Assembly (NCBI RefSeq): GCF_001649575.2
Contig: NC_051453.1
Coordinates: 14,979,886-15,043,885 of the forward strand
From: Kryptolebias marmoratus
Lineage: Eukaryota > Chordata > Actinopteri > Cyprinodontiformes > Rivulidae
Direction of reading: 5' to 3'
DNA: 64,000 nucleotides
Shown piece by piece: positions 1 through 10,977 of the stretch; position 1 is the first letter of the stretch; every line of letters starts with the position of its first letter. The notes beneath the pieces were generated by a model. It saw only the letters and a list, made by a program, of their open reading frames with translations, searched no databases and was not told the DNA's origin. Both the position numbers and the translations under genes were made by a program.

Positions 1-359
1 CATGTTCACTGGCTTCCCTTTGTAAAATGCGCACAATTTTGTAAACTGATCATCAAGTTTTAATGTGGCACGTCAGAAAATAATGATAAAGCAAACCAAG
101 TCTAGCTTTGCTGCAGTGTGATTCTCCTTCCCTTTTGTCCCCTTTCCCTTGCCTCCTTTTTTTTCCTGCCTCTGTCCACCCCTCCCTCTTCGTCCCTGTT
201 CCCTGGATGCTGAGCAAACACAATGTTCTCTTTGCAAGATCACAAGACTTATCAAGACAAACAAACAAACAACAGCAATAAGACAACTGCAAATGAAGGC
301 CAATCTTTATACAATCAATAGATGGAGAAGCTCCTTTAATCTCCTTCTGCGTCCTGCAC

Positions 360-467
360 ACTGCAGCCCTCCTCCCTCATTCTCTCCCTCCATCCTCTGC
401 CTCTACTCCTCCATCCACCCACTCCTCCCACCCACCCCCCCATCCCTCCTCCCCCCCCCCCCCCCCC
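360..467. repeat. C-rich low-complexity tract
   Basis: A pyrimidine-rich tract of CCTCC/CCACC-type repeats collapses into an uninterrupted run of C that ends exactly at the assembly gap. The complementary strand is a long G-run with potential to form G-quadruplexes, a common cause of sequencing failure. Confidence 0.9.
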
Positions 468-510
468 NNNNNNNNNNNNNNNNNNNNNNNNNNNNNNNNN
501 NNNNNNNNNN
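468..510. other. Assembly gap (43 N)
   Basis: There are 43 consecutive Ns directly after a poly-C run. Any open reading frame called across this gap is artificial. The true length of the C-rich tract is unknown. Confidence 0.99.
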
Positions 511-2389
511 CCCCTCCTCTCTCGTGTGCTCCCTATCTCAGTCCTTGCTGTGTTGCTGGGCTGGGCTGGTAGACGAGGAAAACTGACTGACACATCGATT
601 ATTCATAGATCACTCCTTCTCTCGCTGCTTGTTTTTACTATGGGTTTCTCTGCAATACCCTGTGTTTTTTGTTTTTTGGGGGTTTTTTTTACAAGGCCTG
701 CTTCAAAGTCTTTGGAGAGGAGTATTTAGGGAGAAAGAAGTTTTTGGGAGTTTTGGTGTGACTAGTGAACAGATAAAGGAAAGAGAGGAGACTGGCATTT
801 CATGCCTCCATGTGTCCTTGACCCATCTTCTTTTTGCTGTCATCCCTTGTGCGTTTCTAAGAAAAGAATCATTGTTGCATACTCATTTGTCTTTTCTGTG
901 TCATGCCAGGTTCTGTACAAGTGTGGGTTCTCCCTATGTATTCCTACAATTTATTCCCCATGTCTCTTAGTCACCTCTCTCTGGGTCCTCCAAGGTTATT
1001 GTGCTAACGTCAAACCCTATTCTATTCAGCCAGGCTGTGTATGTATGTGTGCATGTGTTGTGTGAAAAGCTTGTCCTTTTTATTCAACTCTAATAATAGC
1101 CCTACTGTCATAAACATAGTCTGGAGATCCCTGCGGCCAGCTGTGTCCGGCCCAGCCGCCCAGGGCTCCGGTAGTGACGCTGATGAATGGCTACACTCAC
1201 TCTCATACACATAAACACACACAAGTTTGGTGTAGCTCCAAGCACATTCCCAGAACTCTTGCCAAGCCAAAGGCCAAGACCTCCTGCTGTACCACCAAAC
1301 TGCCCTTTTTTATGTGTGTGTATGTGTGTTTGTTCTTGTAGTTTGCTGAGTTGAGAGCAGATGCACTACTTTGGAAACTGAGCCCATGACTAAGAGTCTA
1401 CTCCGGTGAAGTAAAGAGACACCACAAAGGAAAATTGTTTCAGAGGAAAAGATTTTTGTTTGTAGGTATACTTTGGCATTCTGCCATTTCATTGTGTATG
1501 GCCATATTTCAACACTGCCAAGGGGCGTTTTCTCTTTTGGCTGCTCAGAGGAGAAAATAAGGAGGGGAAAGAGAGGACCAGAGGACGAACAAAACCTTAT
1601 GGCGTTGTATATGAATGTCACATGGCGCTGAAGCAGAGAAGCCATGACTGTAATGTAAGAAAGCCACCCCCTTTCCACTGTATTCCCTTTGTTCCCTCGT
1701 GATGACACACTGCCCTCCCACAAAGTCCACGTCGCATCTCGATGCACATGTACAGTTGTATTAGGACTGAAGGAATTGTCAGGAAATGGGAAAAACTCCA
1801 GTCTCTTTGTGAATGACTTCAGTGTAAGAATCATTTCTGTTAACCTCGTGACACTATTCACATTTTTTCTTTTCTCCTTTCAAAAAGTAGCATTCAGGCT
1901 GCTCAACAGCAGTTTACTCTAGTTTGCCCTACCAGACTGTGTTGAATTTTTATTTATAGCTGAAGAAAAGGCCCTGCACTAGCCGACTCGATAAGCAAAT
2001 GAGAGAAAGAGGTAAACGAAGCCCACACCGAGTCCGGAATTCATTCCGATGGAGGGGAAGGCTGGAGGAGGCCATAATCGATTCTGCAAACTGACACCTA
2101 CGGCTGATCCTTTACCCTCCACCTTTTTCCTCCATCCCCCCTCCCCTCCCCTCCCCTGCCTCAGGGGGAGGAATTCCTTAACCCACATTGCCATACCCCT
2201 CCTCTCGCCCCCTCTTCCCCCTTCTTTGCACAGCCCTACCTAGCTGTCTCTGGGGAGACGTGGGGCAAGATCTGCAAGCAGGAGGGGTATGTGAGGGGCT
2301 TTCTCTGCGTGTGTGAGGGGTGAAAAGGGTGTAATAGTAAGAGGAGAAGGGGGGGAGACAATCAATGAGCTGAGAGTTGGAAGCTAGAG

Positions 2390-2630
2390 CCATAATAAAG
2401 AAAAAAGAAATGGAAGGGAAAAAAACCCCAATTTTAGCCCGTCTCTCTCTCTCATCGCTTACAATTTCCATTCGCTTGCATTTTCTATTGAAAGCCAATA
2501 GCGTTGTCCTGGGCCCGAGATGGATGGCTGCACTAGAGCTAAGGTTTAATCAATAGGTCTTTTTAATTTGCCATCGATCCACGTTAAAAGCTACTGCGCC
2601 TCTCGGTGCTGTTGCTGTATGTGTGTGCTT
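2390..2630. promoter_or_regulatory. Candidate conserved non-coding element in midn intron
   Basis: This is high-complexity sequence between low-complexity tracts. It contains an inverted CCAAT-type box context (AAAGCCAATAGCG, about 2491-2503), AATCAATAG and TTTAATTTGCC AT-rich homeodomain-like sites, and no sustained open frame. The texture resembles vertebrate conserved enhancers rather than neutral intron. This is judged by eye only, because no alignment could be run. Confidence 0.3.
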
Positions 2631-2721
2631 ACACGCACCCTTTAGCACGTGCTTGTGTGCAGCTGCGTCTTTGTGCGTGCATGACCGTACACATTGTGTA
2701 TGTGGTTTTTTTTTTCTTCTT

Positions 2722-2743
2722 TGTGTGTGTGTGTGTGTGTGTG
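2722..2743. repeat. (TG)11 microsatellite
   Basis: An uninterrupted TG dinucleotide run within the midn intron, flanked by further imperfect TG-rich sequence from about 2610 to 2790. Confidence 0.95.
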
Positions 2744-2794
2744 AATGCATGATGTAGTTGGATGTGTATTTGAGTGTCTTTGTGTAGGTTCTGG

Positions 2795-3125
2795 TGTGCA
2801 GCAGGGGCAGAGATGGCCGCTGTGCTTCGGTTTATTGACATTCTAGCCCATTATTTAATTCCCAGACAGATACTAATGGAGCTAGCTAATAGATTGCGGT
2901 TGCTTTCCCTTCCTTCCAAGCCTCGGAATATATGTATAAATGGAATTAGGCTTGACTTGGCCAGTGTTGGAGAGCATTCACAGTGCAATGCAAGGCCCGT
3001 CCCTCGAGACCAGACTTTCTCCTATAGGCACATCAACAGCTAGAAATGCACTTAGACGCACCCCCAGTCACCGAGACATATCGCGTCTAATTGTGTTTGC
3101 AGATATCATAGGCAACCATGAAAAT
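2795..3125. promoter_or_regulatory. Candidate conserved non-coding element in midn intron
   Basis: This segment is a second high-complexity block in the intron, with ATTTAATTCCC, TAATGGAGCTAGCTAATAG and TCTAATTGTG (repeated TAAT/ATTA homeodomain cores) and the Runx-like core TTGCGGTTG. It ends at a long T-run starting near 3149. A frame is open for part of it but resembles no protein I know. A splicing or transcriptional enhancer is the most economical guess. Confidence 0.3.
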
Positions 3126-3542
3126 GTGCCACCTCTTTTGTGCGTGTGTTTTTTTTTTTTTTTTCTTCTTTTTATCCTTTTGACCCTGCTGTTGGTTCTC
3201 AAGGAGATTCTGGTCTAAGAGGATCTCCCCACTCAGTGATAAGGAGATGAAGTGGCACTGAAATGGCACTAATGAAGCTCAGTCAGGGAGGTTACCAATC
3301 AAATTCAAATGTCAAATTGTGTGCATGGACTATGTGTGTTTTTTATTGTTTAAGTGTCAGGAAAATAATCTGAGGTTGTCCCAGCATCATTATTAAACCT
3401 GTAGGGTTTTATTCACAGCCTGCCACCTACACGCACACACACACATCGACATCTTGTAATTCTGTCTAAATGCAAATGATCAAACTAAGTCTCGGTGAGA
3501 AATGTCTGACAATTTCCCTGCTCTCTTTTGTTTTTTTCCCAG

Positions 3543-3805
3543 GCGACCGCATTCGTCAGACGGAAAACCGTGCGACGCGCTGTAAGGTGGAGCGCCTGCA
3601 GCTGTTGATGCAACAGAAGCGTCTGCGCAGGAAGGCCAGGCGGGATCAGCGCGCTCCGTATCAGTGGCTGCCCAACCGCAAGGCCGGGCGCAGCAACAGC
3701 AACAGCAGCATGTCCAGCGAGGGCTCCCTGGACCTGGACTTTGAGGATTCCGTTTGGAAGCCCGACGTGAAGGCCGACTTGAAGTCTGAGTTTGTCATGG
3801 CTTGA
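3543..3805 (+). CDS. midn: Midnolin, terminal coding exon (C-terminal 86 residues)
   Basis: This exon encodes the C-terminus of midnolin, a nuclear adaptor that delivers short-lived proteins (in mammals EGR1, FOSB, JUNB, NR4A1, IRF4) to the 26S proteasome without ubiquitination. The acceptor AG is at 3541-3542; two bases (GC) complete a split codon, then 86 complete codons follow to TGA at 3803-3805. Residues 1-36 form a strongly basic, helix-prone segment (KVERLQLLMQQKRLRRKARRD at residues 14-34), corresponding to the C-terminal alpha-helix that binds the proteasome in mammals and probably serving as nuclear localisation signal. Then come an APYQWLPNRKAGR motif, a Ser/Asn-rich linker (residues 50-61) and the conserved acidic end LDFEDSVWKP...SEFVMA (mammals end SEFVVA). 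The ubiquitin-like and Catch domains are on exons left of the window. Identification is from recalled family sequence and is strong; whether it is midna or midnb cannot be told. Confidence 0.92.
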
Positions 3806-5558
3806 ATCACGAGCGCCCCCGCCCCATCCCCATATCAGAATTCAGAGATGCGCGGAGCATTTCTTGGGATTTACTTGGAGATATATTATGGATGGAGTGT
3901 ACTGACATGGAGGTATTATTTAACTGCAAAGAGGAAATCAAAGTTGTCCTTGTGACTGTTATCTGTCACATGAAAAAAAACCAGCCTCCCTGCAGACCTT
4001 AATCCCATTCTGTCCTTCACAGTTGACATTGTGAAAAGCAGCAACAATAGCAAAAGAACTTTGATGTGATGCTTGGATTTGGACAGGCAGCAACTGGACT
4101 TTATGGTGTACAAGACTTTTTCTTCTTTTTAAATGGTGTTGAGATACGAGATCACACCTGGACTTGAGCATAGCAGAATTTAGTGGGTGGGTGGTGGTTA
4201 TTTTCTGATCTCTCTTTTTTTTTTTTTTTTTTGTTTTTTTCTCTACATTTTTTTTAAGTGCACTCTGGGCAGAAATGAAGAGATCCACACTGGACTTATG
4301 AACAAGACAGGAGCAACAGAGACTGTGGAATTTACCAATGGGCATTCTTATTATTCTCAAAACTAACCAATCGGAGTCCAGTTTTGTTTGCTGTTACAGG
4401 GTCGTTAAACTGTTTTTTTTTTTTTTTTTTTCCTTCTTCTTTTATTTTCCACTTTTAAGCATATTATATTTTATAAACAAAACAATATGTAGCATTGTTC
4501 ACAAAGCATTCAGGTTTTCATATAACAGTTCAAAGTAGTTTATTTGCACATGATCTTGATTTAAAACAGCTGGTCAAAATGTGCAAGGAGGAGGAGGTGG
4601 GGCCTGAAATGGGAAAAAAAAAAGGAATTTGAAGTATTGATATCAACCTCTGTGACATAGGGTATCGATAGGAATGACTAATAAGATGAATTAATATTAA
4701 GAGAAAGTGCTTTAGAGGAATTTAAAATCTTTAAAATATATATTAAAAACTCTATTTTTGTTTCTCTTCCTATCTGCTGTTTTCTAAAAACAGCGGCCCT
4801 TTGTGGCTTCGGTCAACATTTTGACTGCCAGCAAAAAAATGTGCAGCCATTCAACCATTCGTCAGGTCACCTGTGAATTACTTTGTCTTGCCACAACAAA
4901 ATGATACAGAGAGACGATTGTCATCCAGCCTGGCTGATGGCACGCAGACCTGAATGGAGCTGTTGAGGGGTTTGGAGTTTGTGTACATAAATGTAACAAA
5001 TTGGCAAATGTTTATGAGGGTTTGTTTGACGTTATTTTTAAATCAACTTAGACTATTCCACCTTGTTTCGTCCAGTTGTCTTCTACCAAATGACTGGGTT
5101 TTGTTTTTCCCCCCTCAACATTGTGAAGATTTGCTGCAGTTTGAAGCACCGGTTACAAAAGCAAAAATTAGAAGTTCCCCCTTTTTTTTAGGCGCTTTTG
5201 ATGTACCCGTTTACCACAAGCTCTCATGATGATGACTATTTTGTAATGGTGAAGAAGGAGAAGCAGTGGCATCATTTTTCTGGCATCAATATCTAGTACC
5301 TGCACCAGTACATCCATTGACATATCAGGTTAGGACTTTTTTTAATTTTTTTTTTTTTTTTTACAGTTTTGCTGCTACATATGAGGGATTTTAAAATGAG
5401 AAAAAAATAAAAGCAAGAGAGAAAAGGTGACTTTTTTGCATGCAGAAGTGTGAACTCACAATGATCTTTTTTTTTTTTATATTGATGAAAGGAAAAAAAA
5501 ACAAAAAAACGAAACTGGTGCTTTGGTAATGAAGGTTAACAACATGCATGAATTTGTG

Positions 5559-5564
5559 AATAAA
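5559..5564 (+). promoter_or_regulatory. Candidate proximal poly(A) signal
   Basis: An AATAAA hexamer is followed within about 20-40 bases by a GT-rich element (TTTTGTTGGTTCGGGTTTTTGTG). This is the usual layout of a functional cleavage site and would give a midn 3' UTR of about 1.8 kb. Confidence 0.4.
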
Positions 5565-7473
5565 ACAAAACAATGCTGCTTTTGTTGGTTCGGGTTTTTG
5601 TGACGTAAGTTTCAATGTTTAAAAACAACAGCGTCCTGCTAAAGTGTTACAACGCAAAAAAAACAACAACAAAACAACCAAACAAACAAAAAAAACAAAT
5701 GAAGTTAAGCGTAGACGCCTGCGTTGTTGCCCACCACTGAACATTCCTGTTGTGTGACAATGAAGACGACGATGACGAGCAAAGAGCAAATGACTCTCTT
5801 TGTCACCCCCTGAACGCTGGTTTTACCCCCCCTCCCCTCCCCTCCCCTCCAGTGTTTCGAGAGGACCCTGACAGCCGATTAACTGTTTAGCCAACCCTCC
5901 TCCTCCCAGCCTGAAAGCCGACAGAGGCTCACGTGGACGTATCCCTGCAGGGAACCAACAGACCAGTGGATTTAAAGAACTGTCTGTCAAACCCACCCGA
6001 GAGAAGCATCTGGTCTGTCTCTTTTCTCTGTCTGTCTGATTGACCACCCTACCACGATTGCACTCCCAGAGATTGCAGTGAGAGATTACCTTTTGCGGTA
6101 AACCTCATATTTTTTTTCTTTTGTTTGTTTTTTTAAGTGGCCTTACCTTTCACTAAAAAAAAAAAAAAAAAATGAGACACTTGGGGACAATGGGGATGGG
6201 AATGTTTCTCTTTTATTTTTTATTTTTTTTTGTTCTTTTCCTGTTTGTTTTTGAAACTTCTGTGCATATCGATGTTGGACTTGTCATCACGGCGCCGTTT
6301 TTTGTCACTGAGGACACTGGGCATCTGTCGTTTAGTGCTTTTAGCTGGTGAAGTCTCTATTATGTCAAGGCTTCTGTGCCTTAAAAATTGCCCTTGCAGT
6401 GTCAGTGTCGGATTTTAACCTTGTTTCTGTCGGACGATGAACATGACTGTAGTATTCACAGCTTTAGGACAGTCAGGACTTTTTCGGGGTAAGGCTGGAT
6501 TTGAGTGAATCAAAAAGTACGCGCTGATCCTCAAATATCGTCTTTGTCCCACTTCTTCATTGTGTTGCCATGCTTGTTGGTCTGTTTTTTAAACCTCATG
6601 TCCCCAGCAAGAAGCCGCAAAAAAAAGCTGCAAAACCTGTAACCGAGGAAGTTTAAGTCACAGTACTTAGATGGAAAGAAACAGAGTAAGAAAGGTCCTC
6701 TGAGGACTTCAGACTACATGCACTTCCTGTTTCTATGGATACGACAATATTAAAGGACAATTGAACCCCTGCCCCTCCCAAATTTTATTTATTTAATTTT
6801 TTTTTGTATATGTATGAACTATACTCTGTGTGTGCCTCACTTCTGTGTGAAACTCAAAAAGAAGAAACAAAAAACAAAAAAGATGACAAAAGCATTACAG
6901 AGAGGATAAATAACAGTATGTTGGTGAAATTCTGATCACGTCATTTAAGTTGCCTGTTCTTTCTTGTAGCCAACTATTGAAAATAACAGGTTTCAAGAAT
7001 ACAATTTACAATGTTCTAGCTCTAGACCGGTGTAGCACATGTGTGACTGTATTAATTTATGAAACCAAAATGGTAACTGTGAATTACGTATTTCTTTGTG
7101 CATTTTTTTTTGTTGTTGTTTTGTTTTTGTTTTGTTTTTTTGTTTTTTTTGTTTTTGGAGAGAAAAAAAATATAGACAGTGGGGGAGGAGGTTGTAGGGA
7201 CACGGCCGCAGCTTACGCTCGTGTCCCAAAGCAAACTCTTTCTTTTCGTTTGTTCGTTTGTTTGGTTTGTTTGTTTTTTCGGTGGAATATAACGGAAACC
7301 AAAGCGCGTTTCCCAAAAAATTAAATTAAAAAAAAAAAAAAAAATCTTTAAAAAAAAAAAAAACGGGGAAAAAAATAAAAAATCAAAAAGGAAAAAATAT
7401 ATGAATATATTTTTTTTTCTTAAGCAATACATTTCAGTGTGACTTGTGATAGAACATTTTTCTTTTTTTAGGT

Positions 7474-7487
7474 AATAAATAAATAAA
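7474..7487 (+). promoter_or_regulatory. Distal poly(A) signal cluster of midn
   Basis: Three overlapping AATAAA hexamers (7474-7479, 7478-7483, 7482-7487) are followed by a GT-rich downstream element at about 7511-7526 (TCGGTGTGTGTTGATT). This is the best candidate for the main 3' end of the transcript. Confidence 0.6.
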
Positions 7488-7510
7488 AAGCAAAATGAGT
7501 ACATGAATTT

Positions 7511-8074
7511 GTCTCGGTGTGTGTTGATTATCAAAATGAAAAAAACACTATTTCCTAAAGTAATTTTATGTTTAAAATCTTATAACAACTAATCCACGTC
7601 ATGATCAGGGTTGTTGTCACACAAAAATATGTGTACGCACATAGTACTACACTCCACAGGAAGTTTGAAAGGCTTTTTTTAGCGAGCCAAAAACTTTTTC
7701 ACATATATGATGCAGCTTTTTTTCAAGATAAAACATTTTAAGGCTGTACGGCAACAGGAGGAAGAGTTCGCCCTCAAGACACATGTACTGAGAGCAAAAT
7801 GTCCTTTGAGGCGGCACTTCTGGCACCTCAATTTTTGATCCAGGGAGGCTGAGACCAGAACTTGGAGCACTGGGTGAAAAACTTCAAAGTAAAGCAGCAG
7901 GAAAAAAAAAAAAACAGAAGAAAAAAATGTGTCTTAAAGCAGGGCTCAGACAGAGTGGCAGGAACATGACATTTATGCTGTGAGAAGCTGCACCTTTGCA
8001 GGATGGCAGCTCCTGCTCTGTGTTTTAAGTCGTAGTGAACCTAATAGTGTGTGTGTGTATGGGGAGGGGGGGAC
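7511..8074. other. Intergenic, nothing recognised
   Basis: AT-rich unique-looking sequence just beyond the inferred midn 3' end. It contains a short GT run near 8047-8058 and a G run near 8061-8072. No gene, RNA or mobile element is recognised. Confidence 0.5.
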
Positions 8075-8513
8075 TTAAAGGGCTAGTGTGGTCATTTTTG
8101 CAGTGATGTTGTGTCAAATAGGTATAAACAGTCATCAGCCATGATATCATTTAGATGGAGTCTGGAGAAAAGGGCTAGGCTGGACTGTGGGGCACATTCT
8201 TTTTAGAAACAGTTGTTCAGATGTATAAAACAACTAGAGAAAAAAACCCTGCTACATTAGCTTATATGCCTGACACCATTTGTTTAGTTTGTTATACACA
8301 TTTGCATCGTAACTCAGGCGCTGTTCGGTGGAGAAACTAAACAGAACAGGCAAAAGTGTAGAGGTTCATTACTGTGTTTGATCAAGGGCTGTTTTTTTTT
8401 ACTTCTGACCTTTGCTTCATCCTCTGTGACTGGTGTCACAACTGATAAGGTACTAAATATCGATGACTACTTAGCAGAACATCACTTTCAAAATGATCAG
8501 ACTATCCCTTTAA
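8075..8513. mobile_element. TTAA-flanked MITE (Angel-like), 439 bp
   Basis: The element is bounded by TTAA on both sides (8075-8078 and 8510-8513). It starts TTAAAGGGCTAGT and ends ACTATCCCTTTAA, giving a terminal inverted repeat with one mismatch. Inside, GTCATTTTTGCAGTGATGTT and TTTGTTTAGTTTGTTA are shared with a longer relative at 53693-54443. No transposase is encoded, so it is non-autonomous. TTAA-flanked AGGGATAGT termini resemble teleost Angel-type elements and would fit mobilisation by a Kolobok- or piggyBac-type transposase. The superfamily assignment is inference. Confidence 0.75.
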
Positions 8514-10893
8514 CCTTATACTAAAGATATATTTGTAAGTCTTTTCTCGTTCCTGGTCTTTTTTAGGTTAACTACACTAAGTTTGTTAAAACACTATCTT
8601 TTCAGAGACGAATATCAGATATGGGTCATTAACTGAGGGATATTAGATAAAAAATGTTGAAAAAGTAAGCTTAGTGTTCACTCTGTTATTATCTTTATGC
8701 TTGTTAAAGGAATCTAAATTTGAAGAATGATTTAACTGTTAGTTTGATATTCAGACTGATTTGGGATGTAACGTTTAATTTTTTGTCAAAAATGAAAATT
8801 TCTGTTTTTGTTTTTATGCTTGAAGACACGAATCAAAATAACTACGCGTTACAATGCAAAAAAGAAAAAAATAAAACAATTTTATTGTTTAATCTGAACA
8901 CTTATCTGTACAGGAATACAGGTTTGAGTGTCGGCTAAAATATTTTCAGACATGAAATCTATTACTCATCTATCTATACATGTAATTCTTCTAATAGAAA
9001 AAAAAAAATCCCCCACTCACCGACCATTACGAAAAAAAAGGAAATAAATAAATCGTGTGTTACCCTGCATACGTGTTGACGGTTAACAAACCCAATTAAT
9101 AAACCAAATTCAACGAGTTATTCACAGCGTCAGCGTGGCGAGCTGAAACTTCAACATGCATGCATTTATCCCTCCAGCCAAGCATGTTGCAGCAGTGCAC
9201 AATATGACATTATACTGACGCATTTCAGGAGCCCAAATGCATAGCTATGGCATGGTGCATGTGACGGATTGAGTACTTCAGAAACTGCTTATCTCTGGGG
9301 GAATTTCACCACAACGAGTAGTCAGAGTAGTTTACTCGAACAGTAAGGAAAAATATACTGAGCTGAAACACTTTGTTGATGAGAAAAGTCAGCAGAAAGT
9401 GTCCAAAAAATTAAAAGTGAACAAAATGTCTAACCTTAAGAGGTTGATGTGTTACACAAAGCAGAGGACTATGGATATGATATAGGAGTGGTGTCAGATG
9501 TAGACGGATCTGTGAGGATGCAGTAATCTTGTGATCTTTGTCCCGCAGAAGACTGGAGATAGCGCCCAAGTCGTGGAAAGCTCAGAGGCTGTGGCCGCGA
9601 CAAATCTATGCTCCTTGTGTAAAAATTTGTGCACATTACAAGCCTGGTGACTGAGAAAGGATGAGGGGATGGTTTTCTTTGCCCAATCAATGATTATATT
9701 TATGCCACGGCCTGTCTGAGTATTGTATCGGACTACTTTAGGCTCGCCTGGAGACCATTTTCAGATAGATTTGTCTCTCTCATGACACTACTGAATCTGA
9801 CTGCAAAGTAATTACAGGCAATATGTAACCTTTTGCAAAACCTGTGGCTCATTTATCCGTTTTGTTTCTAGTCTTTGAGCATATTGGCAATTCTTGTTCC
9901 TATGAAGAGAAGAAGAGAAGTTAGTCAGGAATGTGTTTTGGGTTTTTTTTTGCTTGTTTTTTTGCAATTGATATGTGAAGTCTAAAACAAAAACAGTGCT
10001 GAAAATAGAAAGAACCAAAGTTTAATTATGGCAGCGTGTTGCTTTGAAGAGTGCTTCACCCCCCCCCTCCACGTACGTCAGTTCGGTGAGACTCGAACAC
10101 AGCAAACCACATTCGAGAATGTTGACACACATTTACAGTTACAATTACAGGTGCAGCTAACAGACTCCTCATGATGACTCTCTTCTTTCTGACTTTTCGG
10201 TGTTTACTGTTTTACACTTTTACTGGCTCCAACTTGAGAAAAAAGTAGCAACAGCGGGCTGCTGAATTCTCACGGCTTCCAGTCATACTGCAACTACTAA
10301 GAGCCTCTTCTGAGAAGTCGCAGCCTATTTCTGACTGCCTCTGACAGTCAGCTCTCAGCCTCCGCAGCTTTCTGCAAGGTTTGCTGTCTGTGGATGTTAA
10401 CTGCCTTTAGAGACAGAGAAGAGCTCAGCTGCCACCGCAAACTGAAACCCTGCGGCTTCGGGATCGCAAGGAGTTCCACAGCAGTGGGGTTTCACACGTT
10501 GTTCTATGATCTAAGATAAGACATCTTCAGCTGTATCCTGCCCTCACTTAAAGCACAGAGACAGACACGCACATAAACACAAACATAACGGAAAATATTC
10601 CAGGGCGTCACGATGCAGGAAAGCTGGTATCGCATACCCTGAAGTTTCGTGCTATTTATAAATGAAGGTGCATGTGCATGCATGGACTGAGTGCATATGC
10701 CAACAGTGTATTTAAAGTTGGCATGATGCTGTTCATTGTTATGTTAGCCTTTGTGCATGCAAAGGTTTTGCAAGCGTACATACTTCAAAGTCCAAACCAA
10801 TGAAAATCATTTAGTTTAACAGAAAACTCTGCTTCAGATTTTTATTTTGTAGTTTAATCTTTCCTTCTATTGCACATCCAAATCAAGATGACT

Positions 10894-10896
<3 letters not shown>
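8514..10896. other. Intergenic, AT-rich, with CNE-like islands
   Basis: No gene is recognised. Two stretches are more complex than their surroundings: about 9060-9320 (ACCCAATTAATAAACC, GTCAGCGTGGCGAGC, CATGCATGCATTTATCC) and about 9500-9760 (CCCAATCAATGATTATATTTATG). Both have the homeodomain-like AT cores typical of conserved enhancers. The segment 10050-10530 is GC-balanced and non-repetitive but shows no gene structure. Confidence 0.4.

Positions 10897-10974
<78 letters not shown>
10897..10974. repeat. (AT)39 microsatellite
   Basis: A perfect 78-bp AT dinucleotide run. It is self-complementary and prone to cruciform formation and length polymorphism. Confidence 0.98.

Positions 10975-10977
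<3 letters not shown>

Larger units (their letters stand above)
1..3542 (+). other. midn: Last intron of midn (5' part outside window)
   Basis: This non-coding stretch precedes the terminal midn exon and ends in a good polypyrimidine tract and AG acceptor (T/C-rich from about 3521, AG at 3541-3542). I could not find another midnolin exon in it, so the last intron is at least 3.5 kb. It holds a C-rich low-complexity tract that runs into an assembly gap, a GT microsatellite, and two segments of high-complexity, TAAT-rich sequence (about 2390-2630 and 2795-3125) that look like conserved non-coding elements. The assignment as an intron is inferred from the downstream exon and its split first codon. 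Confidence 0.75.
3806..7510 (+). other. midn: 3' UTR of midn
   Basis: From the midn stop codon to just past a cluster of AATAAA hexamers there is no plausible coding sequence. It has many long T runs (about 4216-4233, 4411-4431, 5345-5362), A runs (about 6156-6171, 7328-7344, 7350-7363), CA/AAC-rich stretches around 5656-5700, and scattered ATTTA pentamers. A 3' UTR of about 3.7 kb rich in U and A tracts fits an immediate-early type gene with unstable mRNA, but instability is inferred. The 3' end is placed by the last strong poly(A) signal cluster with a GT-rich stretch downstream. A shorter isoform could end near 5580. Confidence 0.65.

Noticed and set aside
149..586. Open frames on both strands spanning the N gap
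   Set aside because: They translate poly-C/poly-G and 43 Ns as codons, so they are artefacts.
1310..1861. Open frame of 183 codons on the minus strand
   Set aside because: It includes translated TG/CA repeats at its end, has no recognisable domain, and lies in the midn intron. A chance frame.
7052..7534. Open frame of 160 codons on the minus strand at the midn 3' end
   Set aside because: The product is almost entirely Lys/Phe/Asn from homopolymer A/T tracts. It is UTR sequence.
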